Shown piece after piece: positions 8,390 through 17,122 of a DNA stretch of 64,000 nucleotides. Each line of letters begins with the position of its first letter. Positions within the stretch are counted from its first letter, which is position 1. Made by a program: the position numbers and the translations under genes. Origin of the DNA: Treponema brennaborense (lineage in GTDB: Bacteria; Spirochaetota; Spirochaetia; Treponematales; Treponemataceae); NCBI GenBank assembly GCA_023666275.1, contig JAMPCJ010000004.1, positions 1 through 64,000 on the forward strand, in the 5' to 3' direction. The notes below the pieces were generated by a model, which saw nothing but the letters and a program-made list of their open reading frames with translations, made no database searches and was not told the DNA's origin.

Positions 8390-9091
8390 TTAAATTTCAA
8401 TACATTCGCCGGGCTCAATGATACATGCGCTTTCGGTTACGAACTGTTCTGCCCGCTCGCGGTTGAAAAGTTCGCCGGGGAAAATGTGATACGGCACGGT
8501 GTGCTTTGCTTTTATCAACTCGGCGCACTCGATTGCCTCTGCAATGTCCATATTGAAGCGTCCGTCCGTCGGCAAAAAGGCGTAGTCGATGTTCTTCGCC
8601 GAAAGCTGTGCCATTTGCTCGGTCTTTGACGTGTCGCCTGCAAAATAAAGCGTTTTTCCGTTCACGGTTACAAGAAATCCCACGCACTCTTCCGCACGGT
8701 GATTTTTGTTGTATGCCTGAACCGCCTCGATGTGAAGCCCGTAAATGTCGAGTGTCTGATACTTGCCGTCCTTTATCGCGTCCGCACTTCTGAAAATAAC
8801 GCAGTCCGCTGCGTGCGGCATCAAATCGACTTTGTTGTGGTCGGGGTGCTCGTGCGTCACCAAAATCAAATCCGCCGCATCATCGTAGCCTTCGCCCGCA
8901 AACGGGTCGATGTACACAACCTTGCCCTCCGCCGTAACAAGTTTCGCGCTTCCGTGTCCCTGATACATCAGCATAGATTTCACCTCTTTGTTTGCATCGC
9001 CTTTTGGAGCAGCATCAACCGCTTGTGTCGCCGCACATGCAGCGAGGGCAAGCAGGATTATTGCTCCGGGAATAACAAATATTTTTTTCAT
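8390..9091 (-). CDS. Lipoprotein metallo-beta-lactamase-fold hydrolase
   Basis: 233 aa. The start at 9091 is chosen because GGAGGT lies 6 nt upstream. The protein begins with a lipoprotein signal peptide (MKKIFVIPGAIILLALAAC, lipidation at C19). The metal-binding motif HEHPDH (80-85) and later DTSKTEQ and YHIFPGE segments place it in the UlaG/YtkL-like branch of the MBL superfamily. These enzymes hydrolyse phosphoesters, lactones or similar; the substrate is unknown. Export as a lipoprotein is unusual for this mostly cytoplasmic branch. It stands alone, with the repeat array downstream of its stop codon. Confidence 0.85.
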   Translation of the reverse strand: MKKIFVIPGAIILLALAACAATQAVDAAPKGDANKEVKSMLMYQGHGSAKLVTAEGKVVYIDPFAGEGYDDAADLILVTHEHPDHNKVDLMPHAADCVIFRSADAIKDGKYQTLDIYGLHIEAVQAYNKNHRAEECVGFLVTVNGKTLYFAGDTSKTEQMAQLSAKNIDYAFLPTDGRFNMDIAEAIECAELIKAKHTVPYHIFPGELFNRERAEQFVTESACIIEPGECIEI

Positions 9092-9205
9092 AAAAGTACC
9101 TCCGGTCAAACACTTTTATTATACTATGAAACTGCATGAAAGCAAACCGCGTACTTCGACTGCTCCGCAAAGCAGCGATTCGCTTTCGCGGGCTGCTTTT
9201 GAATA

Positions 9206-10096
9206 TCAGTATTGAATCTTAAAATAATCAAGGTAAAGTTTGAATTTATCCTGTGCCGCAAGGCAAGTATCGCGCAGGTATCCGCGCTCGTTTTCCCATT
9301 CCTTTAAGCCGCGATAGTAAAAGAGTTTTGATTCTTCGTCTATAATAAACGGAACGATATTATACTTCAAACACTCTTTGAACAAAAGCAATCTGCCGAC
9401 ACGTCCGTTGCCGTCCTGAAAGGGGTGGATGCGCTCGAACCGATAATGAAAGTCCAAAAGGTCGTCAAATGTCTTTTCTTTCTTTGTGTTGTATTCAATA
9501 AGCAGTTCTTTCATTTTATCGGCAACTTCTTCGGGCTGTGCCGTAAACATATCTCCGACGGTATTCGGCAATTTTTTGTAATCGCCTACAGCGAACCAAT
9601 CCTTTCGCGCATCCGTCGTTCCGCTCTTTAATGTGCGGTGCAGCTCTTTGATAAACGTTTCCGTAATCGTTTTTTTTGCGTTCTCGATAATAAGGTCGAT
9701 ACACGTAAAGTGATTGGCCGTTTCCACGATGTCGTCGACTTTTATTGCGCCGTTTTCGATGCCGACGGTGTTCGTTTCGAAAATATAGCGCGTTTGGTCG
9801 TGTGACAAGCGGCTGCCTTCGATATGGTTGGAATTATACGTTAATTCGATTTGCACTTTATGATAAATGCCGCCCGAAAGTTTTGCGCGTCTTTCTTCGG
9901 CAAGAATTTCCGACAAAGCGGCCGGCAATGCAACTTTTTTATTCGTCCTGTCGGGCTTTTGCGCATCTTCCGGGATGTTCCAGGTTTTGCCCGTCAAAAA
10001 CGCGCCGTCAATTTTTCCCAAAGCGCAATAGTTCCGAACGCTCCGCTCGGATATATTCCATTTTTTTGCGATTTTCGTTACCGATAGATATTTCAT
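9206..10096 (-). CDS. Fic-domain AMPylator with N-terminal helix-turn-helix, class II autoinhibited
   Basis: 296 aa from the ATG at 10096 (GAGG 9 nt upstream). Residues 1-45 are a MerR/HTH_17-like DNA-binding segment (LSVTKIAKKWNISERSVRNY). The catalytic Fic motif is complete at 224-235, HPFQDGNGRVGR. Residues 89-94 SNHIEG match the inhibitory (S/T)xxxE(G/N) helix, located N-terminal to the Fic core as in class II proteins. The family transfers AMP from ATP to target proteins. No antitoxin gene is adjacent, as expected when inhibition is built in. The HTH and the repeated boxes upstream suggest autoregulation. Confidence 0.9.
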   Translation of the reverse strand: MKYLSVTKIAKKWNISERSVRNYCALGKIDGAFLTGKTWNIPEDAQKPDRTNKKVALPAALSEILAEERRAKLSGGIYHKVQIELTYNSNHIEGSRLSHDQTRYIFETNTVGIENGAIKVDDIVETANHFTCIDLIIENAKKTITETFIKELHRTLKSGTTDARKDWFAVGDYKKLPNTVGDMFTAQPEEVADKMKELLIEYNTKKEKTFDDLLDFHYRFERIHPFQDGNGRVGRLLLFKECLKYNIVPFIIDEESKLFYYRGLKEWENERGYLRDTCLAAQDKFKLYLDYFKIQY

Positions 10097-10127
10097 TCGG
10101 AAAAACCTCTGCGCGCAGTATATCATA

Positions 10128-10189
10128 TTATCGGCAAAAAAGAAATGCGCAGTGCGCAAAAATGCCGATATTCTTGCCGTTATCGGCAT
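10128..10189 (-). promoter_or_regulatory. Candidate operator of the fic gene: three TATCGGCA boxes
   Basis: A perfect inverted pair ATGCCGATA (10162-10170) and TATCGGCAT (10181-10189) is separated by 10 nt. A third box TTATCGGCA (10128-10136) lies nearer the gene, just upstream of a -10-like TATACT on the minus strand. A separate palindrome TGCGCAGTGCGCA lies between. The same 9-mer TATCGGCAT also occurs at 8140-8148 inside the repeat array. Confidence 0.5.
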
Positions 10190-10335
10190 AATAGGAATTT
10201 TTGCAGAATCGCTTGCTTTCCGTTCGATGCATCACGAAAAAGACGCGCGTGTCGGTTGCCTTTTTTTTCGTGCGATATATATATTATATATAAAACCGAA
10301 TCGGTAAAACATGACGGCAAAAGGGGAATAGAAAA

Positions 10336-11178
10336 ATGCGATCGGTTATCGAAGGAAAGACATTTGATGCGGAACGCGCGCTGTACGGAAGCCGTTCGCT
10401 GCTGGTTAAAAACTGTGCGTTCGACGGACCTGCGGACGGCGAAAGCGCGCTTAAAGAAAGCGCAGACATTCATGCGGAAAACACCTTATTCAATTTGCGC
10501 TATCCGTTATGGCATGTGCGCGCTCTTTCCGTATCGTCCTGCCGCATGACGGAAAACTGCCGCGCCGCGCTTTGGTATTCCGAGAATGTTTCGATTGCTT
10601 CGACGCAAATGGACGGCATCAAAGCCCTGCGCGAATGCCGAAATGTCGTTGTTGCGGACAGTACCGTGCATTCGCCGGAATTCGGCTGGTTTTGCTGCGG
10701 CGTTGCCATGAAACATACTTCGGTGCAAAGCGAATACTTTATGCTGCGCTCGCGCGATCTTGATTTTTCCGCCGTCGAATTGGACGGGAAATATTCGTTT
10801 CAGTATGCGGAAAACGCGGTTTTCGATAACTGCGTTTTCAATACAAAAGATGCATTTTGGCACGGACGGAATATCACGGTAAAAAACAGCGAAGTAAACG
10901 GCGAGTATCTTGCCTGGTATTCCGACGGCATAACATTCGAAAACTGCCTGATCCGCGGAACGCAGCCGCTGTGTTACTGCAAAAATTTGCGGCTTATAAA
11001 CTGCCGCCTTGAAGACTGCGATCTTGCATTTGAAAAATCCGCTGTCGATGCACAAATCGTATCGCATGTGGACAGCATCAAAAATCCGCATTCCGGCATA
11101 ATTCGAGCGCGTTCCGTCGGCACGGTTATTATGGACGATCCCGATGCACACGCCGTTATCGAAACGGATGCGCTTTAG
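10336..11178 (+). CDS. DUF3737-family beta-helix-like protein
   Basis: 280 aa. Repeated short segments of the form (V/I)xxCxF/(V/I)xNSxV, for example NAVFDNCVFNTKDAFWHGRN and ITVKNSEVNGEYLAWYSD, give about ten coils resembling a right-handed beta-helix. The overall pattern fits DUF3737, a widespread bacterial family without known function. There is no signal peptide, so it is cytoplasmic. A clear AAGGGG lies 10 nt before the ATG. It is convergent with recO and stands alone. It is shorter than most enzymes with this fold and shows no obvious catalytic cluster. Confidence 0.8.
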   Translation: MRSVIEGKTFDAERALYGSRSLLVKNCAFDGPADGESALKESADIHAENTLFNLRYPLWHVRALSVSSCRMTENCRAALWYSENVSIASTQMDGIKALRECRNVVVADSTVHSPEFGWFCCGVAMKHTSVQSEYFMLRSRDLDFSAVELDGKYSFQYAENAVFDNCVFNTKDAFWHGRNITVKNSEVNGEYLAWYSDGITFENCLIRGTQPLCYCKNLRLINCRLEDCDLAFEKSAVDAQIVSHVDSIKNPHSGIIRARSVGTVIMDDPDAHAVIETDAL

Positions 11179-11200
11179 CCGGTTTCAAAGCCGCGTTGAA

Positions 11201-11974
11201 TCAGGGCGCGGACTGCATAAAAATATTCAGTCCCGACTGCATCGTTTTCAAAGGTTTGCCGATGTCTTTTTGGATGAGAAAAATCAAGAGACGCATAAGT
11301 TCGTTCAATGCCTGCGGCGGCAGGGGAATTTTTCTGACGGCGGACGGCGGCTGCGACGAAACCGCCCGCAGATAGAAAAGCGCTTCGTTCGATAACGAAT
11401 ACACGGCGGAATGTTCCGCCGCACACGCTGCGCACAAAAAGCCGTTTTCCGACGGCGAATAGACCGTGTTTCCCGAATAATCAAGCGGAGCTCCGCAGCG
11501 GGCGCAAACGTGAATATCGGGCTGAATGCCGGAAAGCAATATAAAGCGCCACAAAAAACGTATTGTTCCCGCGCGGCAGGCATTTTCTTCCGCAATGGAA
11601 ATGCCGTCCAAAAATCCGCAGACTGTCTGCCAGAGTGCGTCGTTGTCGGTGCTGTTTCCGCCTGCTGTTTTTATCAGGATTTCCGCGCATAAAGACGCTG
11701 CCCAGGTTTTGTATAAATTTTCTCTGATGTGCGGGCGGTATTCGCTTACATCGAAATCTGTGATTTTTGTGCTGTGGTTTATTTCGTTTGTATAGAGCCA
11801 TATTTTTCCGCTGTGATACGGAGAAACAAGCGAACGCAGTTTGCTTTTGGGACCGCCGTACAACACTGCCTGAAATATGCCGCGTTCCGGACTGAACAGT
11901 GTTACGTTTCTGAGGTTTTCCGCTGTTTGCCGCGAAATGAGTACGAGCGCTCTGATACATGAATTGCGATTCAC
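11201..11974 (-). CDS. recO: DNA repair protein RecO, GTG start
   Basis: 257 aa. It has the N-terminal OB-fold (VTLFSPERGIFQAVLYGGPKSKLRSLVSPYHSGKIWLY) and a zinc-binding loop (CARCGAPLDYSG ... FLCAACAAEH) in the helical C-terminal part. RecO anneals SSB-coated DNA and loads RecA with RecR. The start is GTG at 11974, chosen because the OB-fold needs these residues. There is no Shine-Dalgarno; instead a -10 box lies 6 nt upstream, so the mRNA may be leaderless. It is divergent from the DUF554 gene with 55 bp between them. Confidence 0.9.
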   Translation of the reverse strand: MNRNSCIRALVLISRQTAENLRNVTLFSPERGIFQAVLYGGPKSKLRSLVSPYHSGKIWLYTNEINHSTKITDFDVSEYRPHIRENLYKTWAASLCAEILIKTAGGNSTDNDALWQTVCGFLDGISIAEENACRAGTIRFLWRFILLSGIQPDIHVCARCGAPLDYSGNTVYSPSENGFLCAACAAEHSAVYSLSNEALFYLRAVSSQPPSAVRKIPLPPQALNELMRLLIFLIQKDIGKPLKTMQSGLNIFMQSAP

Positions 11975-11980
11975 GGTAAA

Positions 11981-12009
11981 AATATACCGTATTGACGAAA
12001 TTTTTTCAA
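11981..12009 (-). promoter_or_regulatory. Promoter of recO placed for a leaderless mRNA
   Basis: On the minus strand TTGAAA (12004-12009), 17-nt spacer, TATATT (11981-11986), then 6 nt to the GTG. The shared intergenic region has an imperfect inverted repeat: GGTAAAAATATACCGTA reads again on the other side as GGTAAAAACACCGTAG in inverse. Confidence 0.65.
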
Positions 12010-12029
12010 AGTACTACGGTGTTTTTACC

Positions 12030-12800
12030 ATGACAGCTGTGTTTGTTAACTGTGCCGCCGTGCTTATCGGCAGTTTTATCGGCATGCTTTTTTCAAAGAA
12101 AGTATCATCTTTTTTTTCGGTTATCAGTACCGGTGCCGGAATCGTAACGCTTATTCTCGGAATTCAAATGGCATTCAAATATCAAAATGTTGTGTTTCTT
12201 GCTGTTTCCGTTATTCTCGGAGGCATTCTCGGCACGCTCTGGAATATCGACGGAAAAATTTTGTCGTTCGGTGCTTTCCTCGAACGCCGCTTTTGCCGCG
12301 TGAAAAATAACGAAAAAACATGCAGCGGCGGGGCAGAGGAGTCTTCCGATGCAGAGACGCAGCCTCCTCGTTTATCATTTGCTTACGCGTTTTTCAATTC
12401 GTCGGTATTGTTTTGTGTCGGAGCGATGGCTATCGTCGGCTCATTTCAGGCGGCTGTCGATCACGATTACACCGTGATTTTCACGAAATCCGTGCTTGAC
12501 GGTTTTCTTTCCATTGTATTCGGCGCGGCAATGGGCATCGGCACGGCGTTTTCAGCTTTGTCGGTTTTTTTGTATCAAGGCATGCTCACGTTATTTGCCG
12601 GTTTGATTGCCCCGTTTGTAACGGATGAATTGCTTGCGGAAATTTCGGGCGTCGGCGGCGCGCTGATTGTTATGATCGGCGTGAATCTGACCGGACTGGC
12701 AAAAATAAAAACGGCGGATTATTTGCCGTCTGTTTTAATTGTTGTTTTGCTCGTTCTGGCAAAGCCTTTCGTCTTGTCCGCTTTTCATGCATTGTTTTAA
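12030..12800 (+). CDS. DUF554-family membrane protein (YdfK-like)
   Basis: 256 aa with about seven membrane segments. The beginning MTAVFVNCAAVLIGSFIGML and the segments GFLSIVFGAAMGIGTAFSAL and SGVGGALIVMIGVNL match the DUF554 family of probable transporters, whose substrate is not known. A hydrophilic loop rich in Glu/Ser (about residues 97-120) interrupts the membrane part. The ATG at 12030 has no good ribosome-binding site. A possible promoter TTGACG, 17 nt, TACGGT (11992-12020) would give a very short leader. The TatD gene follows 4 nt after its stop, so both form one unit. Confidence 0.8.
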   Translation: MTAVFVNCAAVLIGSFIGMLFSKKVSSFFSVISTGAGIVTLILGIQMAFKYQNVVFLAVSVILGGILGTLWNIDGKILSFGAFLERRFCRVKNNEKTCSGGAEESSDAETQPPRLSFAYAFFNSSVLFCVGAMAIVGSFQAAVDHDYTVIFTKSVLDGFLSIVFGAAMGIGTAFSALSVFLYQGMLTLFAGLIAPFVTDELLAEISGVGGALIVMIGVNLTGLAKIKTADYLPSVLIVVLLVLAKPFVLSAFHALF

Positions 12801-12804
12801 GCGT

Positions 12805-13605
12805 ATGCATTACTGCGACGCGCATTTGCATATTGCCGACATTGCGGATAATTCGCTGCTGCTGCCGGATTCCTGCATTTGCGCAAGCACACATTCTCTT
12901 GAGGATATCGGAAAAACGCTTGCATATATAAAAAAAATTCCGCAGCCTGAAAAAGATGCCCGCATATTGCTTTCTTTCGGCGTGCATCCGCAGAACCCCG
13001 ATCGGACGCTGCTGGAAACGGAAGAAGCGCTGCTTGCGGGGCAATGCCGCATTGATGCATGCGATGTGCAGCTTGCCGCTGTCGGCGAATGCGGATTTGA
13101 TTTATTTTCTCCCGAATTTGCCGCTCGCATCGATGAGCAGGAATCGGTGTGGGCAGAACAAATCAGACTTGCGCTTGCTTATAATAAGCCGCTTGTCGTT
13201 CATTGCCGCCATGCGATGGATCGCCTGTTCCGCGATGCGTCATTGCTGAAAAAACTGCCCGCGGTTGTATTTCATTCCTTTTCCGGTTCGCCGATCGAGG
13301 CGCGTTCGTTTCTTCGCCGCGGAATAAATGCGTTTTTTTCGTTCGGCAAGCAAATTCTCAAAGGGAATAAGCGCGCCGCCGCTTGCCTGCACAAAGAATC
13401 TTCCGGCGGAATTCCCGTTTGCAGAATTCTGGCGGAAACGGATGCGCCCTATCAGACATTGAAGAATGAAACGGAAACAAAACCCGCGGACATAATTTCC
13501 GTTTATGAAGCTATGGCAAAATTACGCGGAGATATCGACTTTTCGCAATTCGCTGCGGAACTGGAACATAATTTCAAAAACGCGTTCGGCATTTCCTTTC
13601 CGTAA
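12805..13605 (+). CDS. TatD-family metal-dependent hydrolase
   Basis: 266 aa. Metal-binding residues of the TatD amidohydrolase fold are visible: H7 and H9 in DAHLHI, Glu in VGECGFD, His in VVHCRHA, His in VFHSFSG, and Asp in ILAETDAPY. These enzymes act as Mg2+-dependent 3'-5' DNA/RNA exonucleases in DNA repair or degradation. The start at 12805 is the Met just before the first metal ligand; an upstream in-frame start lies inside the preceding gene. It sits 4 nt after the DUF554 gene, probably translationally coupled. It is convergent with the fumarase gene. Confidence 0.87.
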   Translation: MHYCDAHLHIADIADNSLLLPDSCICASTHSLEDIGKTLAYIKKIPQPEKDARILLSFGVHPQNPDRTLLETEEALLAGQCRIDACDVQLAAVGECGFDLFSPEFAARIDEQESVWAEQIRLALAYNKPLVVHCRHAMDRLFRDASLLKKLPAVVFHSFSGSPIEARSFLRRGINAFFSFGKQILKGNKRAAACLHKESSGGIPVCRILAETDAPYQTLKNETETKPADIISVYEAMAKLRGDIDFSQFAAELEHNFKNAFGISFP

Positions 13606-13653
13606 AGCAGTTCGTGCGCTGCATGCAATGCAGCTGCGTTTTGCGCCTTGCTT

Positions 13654-15264
13654 TCAGGATGCATCCGCCGTTATGCGGGTGTAAAAATCATTGCCGTTTT
13701 TATCGGTTATAATAAAAACAGGAAGATTTTCGACTTCGATTAGGCGCACCGCTTCCATGCCGAGTTCCGGATAATCGAGAACGGTACTTTTGCGGATATA
13801 TTGTTCGGCTATCAGCGCTGCTATTCCGCCGGGAGTTCCCAAATAAAATCCGCCGTATTTTGCGCACGCGTGTATGAACGAAGCGCTTCTGTTTCCTTTC
13901 GCAAGAGAAATGAGCGATGCGCCGCGGCTCATAAGCATATCGGCATAATCGTCCATGCGTCCTGCCGTTGTCGGACCGAAACTTCCGGCAGCATATCCGT
14001 CCGGCGTTTCTGCGGGACCGGCATAACAAACAGGGTATTGTTTTGTGTATGCGGGAAGCGGCTGCCCCGAATCCGCAAGCTGTTTCCATTTTGCATGAGC
14101 TGCATCCCGTGCTACCAGCAGCGGCCCCGAAAGCAGCAAGCGTGTTCCGACTGCATGTTTCGAAAGGATGTCAAGACAGGATTGTATGCCGCTGCCGGTG
14201 TCGAGATGAATTTCCGTTTCCGATTTGTTCAGAGAAGCGTATGCGCAGGCTTCCCGGAAACGCGGCAATTCTTCGGGATGAGCGGCGGTTTTTTCGATGT
14301 ATATGCCGTCTTTTGTGATATATGATTCCAGATTTCTGTGTGCGGAACACGATACGCCGATTGAAACGGGACAGCTCGCGCCGTGCCGCGGAAGCCGCAG
14401 TACAACGGCATCCACTGCGAATTGTGTGCCGCCGAACTGCGCTCCGAATCCTGTTTCCGAGGCGATTTGAAGAACGCGTGCTTCCCATGCTGCGTCCCGA
14501 AACGAACTTTCCGGAAGGCAGCGTTCTGTTTCTCCGCACGTTGCGAGTTTCAACGCCAGCAGATTTTGTTCCGGACTCAAGCCGCCGGCTGCGACCGCAA
14601 TGGTGTACGGCGGACATGCACTCGTTCCCAGCGCCGCGATTTTTTCCCGCAGCAGTTTTTCGAAACGTTCCTGCGTCAGTACAGCCTTTGTTGCTTGTAT
14701 AAATACTGTTTTGTTTGACGAACCGCCGCCTTTCGCACAGCAAAGGAATCGATATTCGCCGGCGGCTTGAGGCATTCCGCTGTTTCCGCTGAATAACATA
14801 ATTTGCGCCGGCAGATTGTTTTGCGGATTGTATTCTTCAAAAAACGATTTTGCCTTGACTGTGGAAAAACGCAGGTTTTTGGTTTTATACACATTTGCCA
14901 CCGCTTCGGATGCGGCTTCGTAATCGCTGCCGTCGGTAACAATGTCTGCACCTTTCCAGCCGAATATTGTCGCGATTCCGGTATCCTGGCATAACGGAAG
15001 TACTCCCCGCGCCGATACGGCTGCGTTTTTCAGCAGGCATGCGCAGACGTATCGGTCATTAGCGGAAGCGTTTTCTGCCAATGCCGATGATATGATATGT
15101 TCCGTATGTGCTTTCGTAAAAGTGAAAGACAAACGTTCGAATGTTTTTGCTATTGTGTCTGCAATGATTTCTTTTTTCAGCAGCAGAAGAGTGCGGCCGT
15201 TTGCCGCGGTGAGAGTTTCCGCCGGTTTTTCAAACGGAAAAAAATCATAGTCTTTTTTTATCAT
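13654..15264 (-). CDS. fumA: Class I fumarate hydratase (iron-sulfur type), alpha and beta parts fused
   Basis: 536 aa, the usual length of the fused class I enzyme. The N-terminal alpha part contains VLPLCQDTGIATIFGWKG and FLCCAKGGGSSNKT; the C-terminal beta part has GSFGPTTAGRMDDYADMLMSRG and YGGFYLGTPGGIAALIAEQYI. These are the hallmarks of the 4Fe-4S hydro-lyases that interconvert fumarate and malate; tartrate dehydratase is a close relative. The start at 15264 (MIKKDYDFFPF) has no Shine-Dalgarno. TATAGT lies 6 nt upstream, which fits a leaderless mRNA. It is divergent from lepB. An oxygen-sensitive fumarase suits an anaerobe. Confidence 0.9.
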   Translation of the reverse strand: MIKKDYDFFPFEKPAETLTAANGRTLLLLKKEIIADTIAKTFERLSFTFTKAHTEHIISSALAENASANDRYVCACLLKNAAVSARGVLPLCQDTGIATIFGWKGADIVTDGSDYEAASEAVANVYKTKNLRFSTVKAKSFFEEYNPQNNLPAQIMLFSGNSGMPQAAGEYRFLCCAKGGGSSNKTVFIQATKAVLTQERFEKLLREKIAALGTSACPPYTIAVAAGGLSPEQNLLALKLATCGETERCLPESSFRDAAWEARVLQIASETGFGAQFGGTQFAVDAVVLRLPRHGASCPVSIGVSCSAHRNLESYITKDGIYIEKTAAHPEELPRFREACAYASLNKSETEIHLDTGSGIQSCLDILSKHAVGTRLLLSGPLLVARDAAHAKWKQLADSGQPLPAYTKQYPVCYAGPAETPDGYAAGSFGPTTAGRMDDYADMLMSRGASLISLAKGNRSASFIHACAKYGGFYLGTPGGIAALIAEQYIRKSTVLDYPELGMEAVRLIEVENLPVFIITDKNGNDFYTRITADAS

Positions 15265-15270
15265 GGAATC

Positions 15271-15299
15271 ACTATACAGGAAAAATCTATTTTGTTCTA
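15271..15299 (-). promoter_or_regulatory. Promoter of the fumarase gene placed for a leaderless mRNA
   Basis: On the minus strand TATAGT (15271-15276) is 6 nt before the ATG. The -35 position 17 nt further reads TAGAAC, a poor match, so the promoter may be weak or activated. Confidence 0.45.
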
Positions 15300-15329
15300 T
15301 TGCTGCGCATAAACGCAAAATAAGCGGCG

Positions 15330-15358
15330 TTGCATTTTTCATAGTATTCAGCTATGAT
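15330..15358 (+). promoter_or_regulatory. Promoter of lepB placed for a leaderless mRNA
   Basis: TTGCAT (15330-15335), 17-nt spacer, TATGAT (15353-15358), then 6 nt to the ATG at 15365. No Shine-Dalgarno is present. Confidence 0.6.
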
Positions 15359-15364
15359 TTTCGC

Positions 15365-17122
15365 ATGAATAAAAATTTAATTATTGCGCAGAATGCTGTG
15401 TTTGTTTTATGCATTTTGTTTTCATTGCTGAATATTCATATTGTTCCCGATATTTCCGTGTTTGCTTTTTTTATAACGGCTGTATTTACCGGCGTCCTTG
15501 TGTACGTCGGTTTTTTCCGCGTGCAGCGAAAAATCGATGCGGGAAAACTTTCGATGCTCCGCAAATTATATCAGTATCTGCCGTTTGTGATGCTTTGCGG
15601 TTTTGTTATTCGCCGCGCCGGTCATAACGGCACGAGCCGTCCGTTTGATATTTGTTCGATTATTGTATGGGTTCTGCTCTCGGCGATTGATATTGTTATT
15701 TCATATCAATTGGATGCAAAGCGCGTGTTTCTGCATAATGTGCAGCTGAAAAATGCGTACGCTGCTTTGCCGGAGCGGCGTGTACATCCTGCAAAAAAGC
15801 TTGTCTGCGAAATTTTCGAGTGGATTGATGCATTTGTTCAGGCAGCTTTTACGGTAACGCTGATTAACATATTTATTTTTCAATTATACGAAATTCCGTC
15901 GGAATCGATGGTGCCGGAATTTTTGATTAAAGACCGCGTTGTCGTGCTGAAAACGCCTTCCGGTCCGCGGTTTCCGCTTGCGGATGTCGGTCTGCCCTGC
16001 TTAAAGCAGTATGAGCGCGGCGATATTGTCGTGTTCCGCAATCCTCATTACAGCAAAGACCGCCCGTCCGAAGTAAAAACGTTTTTATCGCAGCTTGTGT
16101 ATATGCTGTCATTTACGGCGGTTAATTTGAATGTCGATTCGGGCGGGCAGCTAAAAGCCGATCCGCTGGTGAAGCGCATCGCAGGCATGCCGGGCGAGCA
16201 ATTGATGATGCAGGACGGAATCTTATATGCCCGCACGGCAAAAGACGCGCAGTTTGTTCCGATTCGGAATGACGCATTGTGGGCGGAATGGAATTTGAGC
16301 GGGCTGCCGGAAAAAACGGCAGAATACGTCAGAGATATTCCTGTTTCCGCCGCGCAGTACCGGCAGATGCTTGAGGTTGAAAAAATGCGGAATGAATTCG
16401 ATTTGCTTTCCGCGGAACGTGAATCTGCGGAACTGGCGGAGCGTTTTTCGCAGATATGCGAAACTCCCGATGCGCCGCCGGACACGGATATTTCCGCCTT
16501 GTTTTCCAAAAGCGAAATGTTTGAGTATGCTTTGTTTGCCCAGAATGATACGCTTACCTGGAAATTGATGTCGGTTTCCGGCGGAAAAGAATGGTTCGCG
16601 AATTTTATGACAGACTGGCGGCAGCATAAACTTCCGCCGGAATCATCATTGTATGATGAAGCGAATTTTCGGCTCAATGTTCTGATTAAACTGTGTCTCG
16701 GCAGGCTTGTCGTGCACAATGCGGAACTTTCGAAGAAAAATGCTTCCGTTTCGTCTGCGGATTCTGTGCGTCTTTCGCTTATAAAAGAAGCAGAAAAGCT
16801 CAATTTGTATGTTATGCTGCTTGACAGGCGCAATATGCCGGTTTTTCCGCAAAACGATGCCACCGGCAGTCCGGTCTATATTCCGGATGCCTGCTATTTT
16901 ATGATGGGAGACAACCGTTTTAATTCTTTGGATATGCGGCATTCGTACGAAGAAAAGCTGGTGCAGCTTTGTCCTGCGGACCCGTATTCCGTAACATATT
17001 ACTCGAATATGGCGCCGCAGTACGTGCCTGCAAAGGATATTCTCGGCGTAACGGCTTTGCGGTTTTGGCCGATGAAACGATTCGGCATTCCCGGCCGTTC
17101 CGCAAAAAAAATGAGTTCCTAA
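15365..17122 (+). CDS. lepB: Signal peptidase I, large spirochete form
   Basis: 585 aa, about twice the usual bacterial length. Residues 1-115 hold about four membrane segments not seen in classical LepB, then another at 155-175. The catalytic Ser181 is in YEIPSESMVPEF and Lys270 in LVKRIAGMPGE; the later boxes include the MMGDNRFNSLDMR segment near the C-terminus. A charged insertion of roughly 200 residues (about 290-495) separates these boxes and is predicted mostly helical. It removes signal peptides from exported proteins. The start at 15365 is supported by a -10 box 6 nt upstream; there is no Shine-Dalgarno. The stop overlaps the end of the convergent TGS-kinase gene by 4 bp. Confidence 0.87.
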   Translation: MNKNLIIAQNAVFVLCILFSLLNIHIVPDISVFAFFITAVFTGVLVYVGFFRVQRKIDAGKLSMLRKLYQYLPFVMLCGFVIRRAGHNGTSRPFDICSIIVWVLLSAIDIVISYQLDAKRVFLHNVQLKNAYAALPERRVHPAKKLVCEIFEWIDAFVQAAFTVTLINIFIFQLYEIPSESMVPEFLIKDRVVVLKTPSGPRFPLADVGLPCLKQYERGDIVVFRNPHYSKDRPSEVKTFLSQLVYMLSFTAVNLNVDSGGQLKADPLVKRIAGMPGEQLMMQDGILYARTAKDAQFVPIRNDALWAEWNLSGLPEKTAEYVRDIPVSAAQYRQMLEVEKMRNEFDLLSAERESAELAERFSQICETPDAPPDTDISALFSKSEMFEYALFAQNDTLTWKLMSVSGGKEWFANFMTDWRQHKLPPESSLYDEANFRLNVLIKLCLGRLVVHNAELSKKNASVSSADSVRLSLIKEAEKLNLYVMLLDRRNMPVFPQNDATGSPVYIPDACYFMMGDNRFNSLDMRHSYEEKLVQLCPADPYSVTYYSNMAPQYVPAKDILGVTALRFWPMKRFGIPGRSAKKMSS

